From: Coriobacteriales bacterium
GTDB lineage: Bacteria; Actinomycetota; Coriobacteriia; Coriobacteriales; UBA8131
Reading direction: 5' to 3'
Length of the DNA: 8,769 nt
Assembly (NCBI GenBank): GCA_031267175.1
Contig: JAIRZP010000041.1
Location: 1-8,769, forward strand
The translations under genes were made by a program, and so were the position numbers. Positions within the stretch are counted from its first letter, which is position 1, and every line of letters begins with the position of its first letter. The notes under the pieces were generated by a model. It was not told the origin of the DNA. It searched no databases and saw only the letters and a list, made by a program, of their open reading frames with translations. Positions 6,620 to 8,769 of the stretch are shown one piece after another.

Positions 6620-7187
6620 TCTGCAACTCCTCTCCCTTCGAGAACAAATTCTTGAAGGATCTACAAAACTCTTTGAGCTCAATGCTCAGTTCAAAGAGTT
6701 TTGTTGTGTTCGGGATGAGGATGTCCAGACTTTTATCAGGGATAGAGCAATCAGATATGAGCGTTCTGGACTGAGCAGGACATACTTTTATGTGACTGAC
6801 CGTGAAACAGAAGAAACAGATGTTGCTGCGTACTTTTCTGTGGCCATTACCTCGGTTGACTACACGAGAGTCTCAAGAGCGAGGCGAGAAAAAGTACTGG
6901 GCAGCACTCCTGGGCGAGTTAACCGAGATCATTTTGGCGGTCTTCTCATTGCCCAAATAGCCAGAGATGATCGATTTAACGAAAGTGTAATCAGTGGCAC
7001 CGAACTGATAGAGGCCTGTGAAGAGATCATAGAACTTGGACGTAACTATCTCGGAGGACGAGTTATCTATTTGGACTGCAAGGAAGAGTTGATTTCTTTA
7101 TACGAAAGAAGAGGATACAAGCTGTTGCTGGACTCTCCGTTTGAAAATGGCCTCTACAAGATGACAAAGACACTCCCCAGGCTCTAG
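6609..7187 (+). CDS. GNAT-family N-acetyltransferase, putative toxin
   Basis: This 192-residue protein has the order of elements of a GNAT fold. A central strand and turn (AAYFSVAITSVD, residues about 73-84) is followed by the acetyl-CoA region (GGLLIAQIARDDRF ... ISGTELIEACEEI, about 110-140). Next come a strand (GGRVIYLDCKEE, about 149-160) and the closing helix LISLYERRGYKLL (about 161-173), whose Y-E-x-x-G-Y/F pattern is characteristic. The canonical R-x-x-G-x-G/A pyrophosphate loop is not clearly present, as in some GNATs of toxin-antitoxin type. It transfers an acetyl group from acetyl-CoA; the acceptor could be aminoacyl-tRNA (TacT/AtaT-like), a protein or a small molecule. A 60-base sample (6661-6720) has 25 G+C against 39 in a sample of the molybdenum gene (2761-2820), suggesting transfer. 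Confidence 0.75.
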   Translation: MRSDLQLLSLREQILEGSTKLFELNAQFKEFCCVRDEDVQTFIRDRAIRYERSGLSRTYFYVTDRETEETDVAAYFSVAITSVDYTRVSRARREKVLGSTPGRVNRDHFGGLLIAQIARDDRFNESVISGTELIEACEEIIELGRNYLGGRVIYLDCKEELISLYERRGYKLLLDSPFENGLYKMTKTLPRL

Positions 7188-7317
7188 CGTCGCTACGATT
7201 TCAAAGAGGGCGTGGAAGTCTTAGGGGAGTTCTTCGTACTGTGTGCATTTACTTATGAATTTGATGTGATTCCTTTTGCGGGTAAAGCGCCTGGCACAGT
7301 CTTGCCGACGCGTGCTC

Positions 7318-7345
7318 TTGACCTCCCATAAAAATTGCCTACAAT
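7318..7345 (+). promoter_or_regulatory. Promoter of the glutathione peroxidase gene
   Basis: TTGACC (7318-7323, five of six) and TACAAT (7340-7345, five of six) are 16 bases apart, a strong housekeeping-sigma promoter. Transcription would begin near 7352, about 27 bases before the ATG. The -10 box lies within a palindrome described separately, so the promoter is probably repressible. Confidence 0.75.
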
Positions 7346-7360
7346 TAAATAGCACGCAAT
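7334..7360. promoter_or_regulatory. 27-base imperfect palindrome over the -10 box, candidate OhrR operator
   Basis: Centred on A7347, ten of thirteen base pairs are complementary: outer arms ATTGC (7334-7338) and GCAAT (7356-7360), inner core TACAATT-A-AATAGCA (7340-7354). The core resembles the Bacillus subtilis OhrR operator as I remember it (TACAATT and AATTGTA half-sites), matching the left half fully and five of seven bases of the right. It overlaps the -10 box, so a bound dimer would block transcription. The OhrR-type gene downstream is the natural candidate protein. Confidence 0.6.
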
Positions 7361-7378
7361 CAAAAAGGAGGTTCAAGT

Positions 7379-7858
7379 ATGTCGATCTACGATTTCACGG
7401 TCAAGGACGCGCAGGACAACGATGTCTCGCTCTCGCAGTATAAGGGCAAGGTGCTGCTCATTGTCAATACTGCTACCAAGTGTGGATTCACCCCGCAGTA
7501 CGCTGAGCTGCAGAAGCTCTATGAAAGGTACCGGGAGCGTGGCTTTGAGATCCTGGACTTTCCCTGTAATCAGTTTGGGAGCCAGGCACCGGGTACGGCA
7601 GACGAGATAGGCGCGTTCTGCACCGGGCGCTTTGGCATCACCTTTAAGCAGTTTGCCAAAATCGACGTCAACGGTGCCAACGAAAGCCCGCTCTACACAT
7701 GGCTCAAGACGAAGAAAGGCGGTTTGGGAGGCAGGAACATCAAGTGGAACTTCTCCAAGTTCCTTGTTGACGGCAGCGGCAGGGTCGTTGGTCGTTACGG
7801 CTCCACCAAGACACCCGAGGCGCTGGACAAGGAGATTGCGGGCCTGCTGGGCGTGTAG
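7379..7858 (+). CDS. Glutathione peroxidase family protein (Cys-type thiol peroxidase)
   Basis: The 159-residue protein is of normal length for bacterial members of the family. It reduces hydrogen peroxide or organic hydroperoxides in the cytoplasm. The catalytic tetrad is visible as Cys35 (NTATKCGFTPQY), Gln69 (FPCNQFGSQAPG), Trp123 and Asn124 (IKWNFSKFLVD). The peroxidatic residue is Cys, not selenocysteine, and Cys81 (AFCTGRFG) sits where the resolving Cys of thioredoxin-dependent members lies. The true reductant is therefore likely thioredoxin rather than glutathione, which these bacteria generally lack. The start is fixed by AAGGAGG seven bases before the ATG. A strong promoter with an overlapping palindrome precedes it, and an OhrR-type regulator follows 196 bases downstream, both pointing to peroxide-induced expression. 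Confidence 0.95.
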   Translation: MSIYDFTVKDAQDNDVSLSQYKGKVLLIVNTATKCGFTPQYAELQKLYERYRERGFEILDFPCNQFGSQAPGTADEIGAFCTGRFGITFKQFAKIDVNGANESPLYTWLKTKKGGLGGRNIKWNFSKFLVDGSGRVVGRYGSTKTPEALDKEIAGLLGV

Positions 7859-8054
7859 ATCGCACACACCAGTGCTCTGCAAAGTCTAAAACTGCCGTTA
7901 TATGCGCGGCTTATTTCTCACAGTGCAAGGTGGACGAAGCAGCCCTACTGGCGGTAATGCAGCGTAAGTACTGCGCGGCAATGAGGAAAATAAGCAAGCA
8001 GATAATGATAGTTTGGGACTTTGCAGAGCGCCAGACAAGAACGGAGAGCTGCCC
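7859..8054 (+). other. Intergenic region between peroxidase and ohrR
   Basis: No gene is apparent. The octamer TGCGCGGC occurs at 7903-7910 and 7972-7979, and GATAAT at 8001-8006 is a possible -10 box without a recognisable -35. It is unclear whether ohrR has its own promoter here or is read from the peroxidase promoter; no terminator is evident between the two genes. Confidence 0.4.
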
Positions 8055-8477
8055 ATGGAATACGAAATCCTCAAGCTGGAGAACCAGCTCTGCTTTCCGC
8101 TGTATGCCGCTTCTAAAGAAGTGGTCAAGCGCTACGGGCCGTATCTCGATGAGATAGGGCTGACCTATACGCAGTACATTACGATGATGGTGCTGTGGGA
8201 ACACAGGGCTGTCAACGTCAAGACGCTCGGCAACTTCCTGCACCTCGACTCGGGAACCCTCACGCCGCTCTTGAAGAAACTTGAGGCAAAGGGCTACCTC
8301 ACGCGTAAGCGTTCAGCCACAGACGAGCGCAAGCTGGAAGTCCGCATCACAGAGAGCGGCGAGGCGCTCAAGGAGCGCGCACAGACCATTCCCACGCGGC
8401 TGGCCTCCTGCCTCAACCTCAGCAGTGAGGAGGCGGTGACCCTCTACAGGCTGTTGTACAAGATGCTTGAGGCATAG
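8055..8477 (+). CDS. ohrR: OhrR-type MarR-family repressor, organic hydroperoxide sensor
   Basis: This 140-residue protein starts at ATG 8055, six bases after GGAGAG; an in-frame ATG at 8013 has no comparable site. It is a winged-helix MarR protein: the DNA-binding region is around VKTLGNFLHLDSGTLTPLLKKLEAKGY, followed by the wing TRKRSATDERKLEVRIT. The N-terminal motif LENQLCFPLYAASKEV carries Cys13, equivalent to the reactive Cys15 of B. subtilis OhrR. Tyr27 and Tyr38 match its Tyr29 and Tyr40, which bind the deprotonated Cys. A Cys in the C-terminal part (LASCLNLS) could serve in two-Cys regulation. Oxidation of Cys13 should release DNA. Its likely target is the palindrome over the peroxidase promoter upstream. 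No such palindrome is seen before its own gene. Confidence 0.9.
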   Translation: MEYEILKLENQLCFPLYAASKEVVKRYGPYLDEIGLTYTQYITMMVLWEHRAVNVKTLGNFLHLDSGTLTPLLKKLEAKGYLTRKRSATDERKLEVRITESGEALKERAQTIPTRLASCLNLSSEEAVTLYRLLYKMLEA

Positions 8478-8496
8478 GGGCTTTTGCTTCGGAGGA

Positions 8497-8555
8497 CTTG
8501 CTGCCCACGACTATCACACTCCCATCGTAGGCAGCAAGCGTTTGGTCGATAGTCG
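8497..8555. other. Two interlocked inverted repeats with pseudoknot topology
   Basis: CTTGCTGCC (8497-8505) is a perfect inverted repeat of GGCAGCAAG (8530-8538), nine pairs. CGACTATC (8508-8515), inside the first loop, is a perfect inverted repeat of GATAGTCG (8548-8555), outside it, eight pairs. The A-B-A'-B' order is that of an H-type pseudoknot, with connecting segments of 2, 14 and 9 bases. It fills the gap between the convergent ohrR and flavoprotein genes. It may act as a two-way transcription end or RNA-stabilising structure; no U-tract follows it on the plus strand. Confidence 0.55.
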
Positions 8556-8560
8556 AGTTC

Positions 8561-8769
8561 TTACACTCCACTAATACAATTCTTGCCGGCGATGTAGCCG
8601 TAGTACATGCAGAGTGAGTGGCTGAGGCCCTTGAAGGCTATGGGGTATTGCACGGCGTAACGGTTGCCTTGGATATTTCCGGCCACGTACAGGCCGGGTA
8701 TTATCTCACGCTCAGTGTTGTATACGCGACACTCCTCGTCGCTTTCCAAGCCGCCGAGGCAGACAAGCA
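8561..8769 (-). CDS. C-terminal end of an FAD-dependent oxidoreductase (partial)
   Basis: The frame is open from the right edge of the window to a TAA at 8561-8563, giving about 68 residues; the gene continues beyond the window. The visible part (CLGGLESDEECRVYNTE, then IPGLYVAGN and GNRYAVQYP, ending KGLSHSLCMYYGYIAGKNC) is the C-terminal FAD-binding segment of the fumarate reductase / 3-ketosteroid dehydrogenase flavoprotein superfamily. In it the G-G-L turn, the IPGLYVAG strand and the final G-x-x-AG-K helix close over the FAD. Eggerthellaceae carry many paralogues acting on diverse electron acceptors, so the substrate cannot be told from this fragment. It converges on ohrR and so is not part of the peroxide-response unit. 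Confidence 0.9.
   Translation of the reverse strand, partial: LVCLGGLESDEECRVYNTEREIIPGLYVAGNIQGNRYAVQYPIAFKGLSHSLCMYYGYIAGKNCISGV

Noticed and set aside
7172..7230. ACTCCCC/GGGGAGT inverted repeat after the acetyltransferase gene
   Set aside because: Seven pairs separated by 45 bases and no U-tract; not convincing as a terminator.
1..8769. CRISPR arrays, tRNA or rRNA genes, insertion sequences
   Set aside because: No regularly spaced repeat series, no cloverleaf-like or rRNA-like stretch and no transposase-like product were seen on either strand.

Overview
The window looks like chromosome of an Eggerthellaceae-type (Coriobacteriia) anaerobic actinobacterium. The basis is the gene mix, not a single marker: a LuxR-family regulator carrying a long multi-helix membrane domain, a bis-MGD molybdenum oxidoreductase with its ferredoxin-like partner, and the end of a fumarate-reductase-type flavoprotein. 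This combination is typical of Eggerthella, Gordonibacter and Slackia relatives. Genus and species cannot be fixed from the sequence alone.

Layout. Positions 1-201 hold the 3' end of an unrecognised gene. A 12-helix-type membrane LuxR regulator (265-1857, minus) converges on it. A divergent promoter region (1858-2013) separates the regulator from a two-gene operon: a large molybdopterin subunit (2014-4656) and a three-cluster iron-sulfur subunit with a C-terminal beta-sandwich (4658-5479). Size, cysteine pattern and active-site residues place this pair in the pyrogallol-phloroglucinol transhydroxylase / gut catechol dehydroxylase group. Several pocket residues differ from the Pelobacter enzyme, so the substrate is open. 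The regulator probably senses the phenolic substrate and switches on the operon.

The middle (5480-7378) is more heterogeneous: a gap with a hairpin, a zinc-ribbon protein with a Pro/Gly/Ala collagen-like tail that may be frameshifted (5732-6106), a gene-poor stretch, and a lower-GC two-gene module of a 59-residue protein and a GNAT acetyltransferase that overlap by 11 bases (6440-7187). That module resembles a toxin-antitoxin pair and was probably acquired.

The right part is a peroxide-defence locus: a Cys-type glutathione peroxidase (7379-7858) with a good sigma70-like promoter whose -10 box lies inside a 27-base imperfect palindrome, followed by an OhrR-type MarR repressor (8055-8477) that is the obvious candidate to bind it. 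The repressor converges on the C-terminal end of an FAD-dependent oxidoreductase (8561 to the window edge, minus). The 83-base gap between them contains two interlocked perfect inverted repeats with pseudoknot topology.
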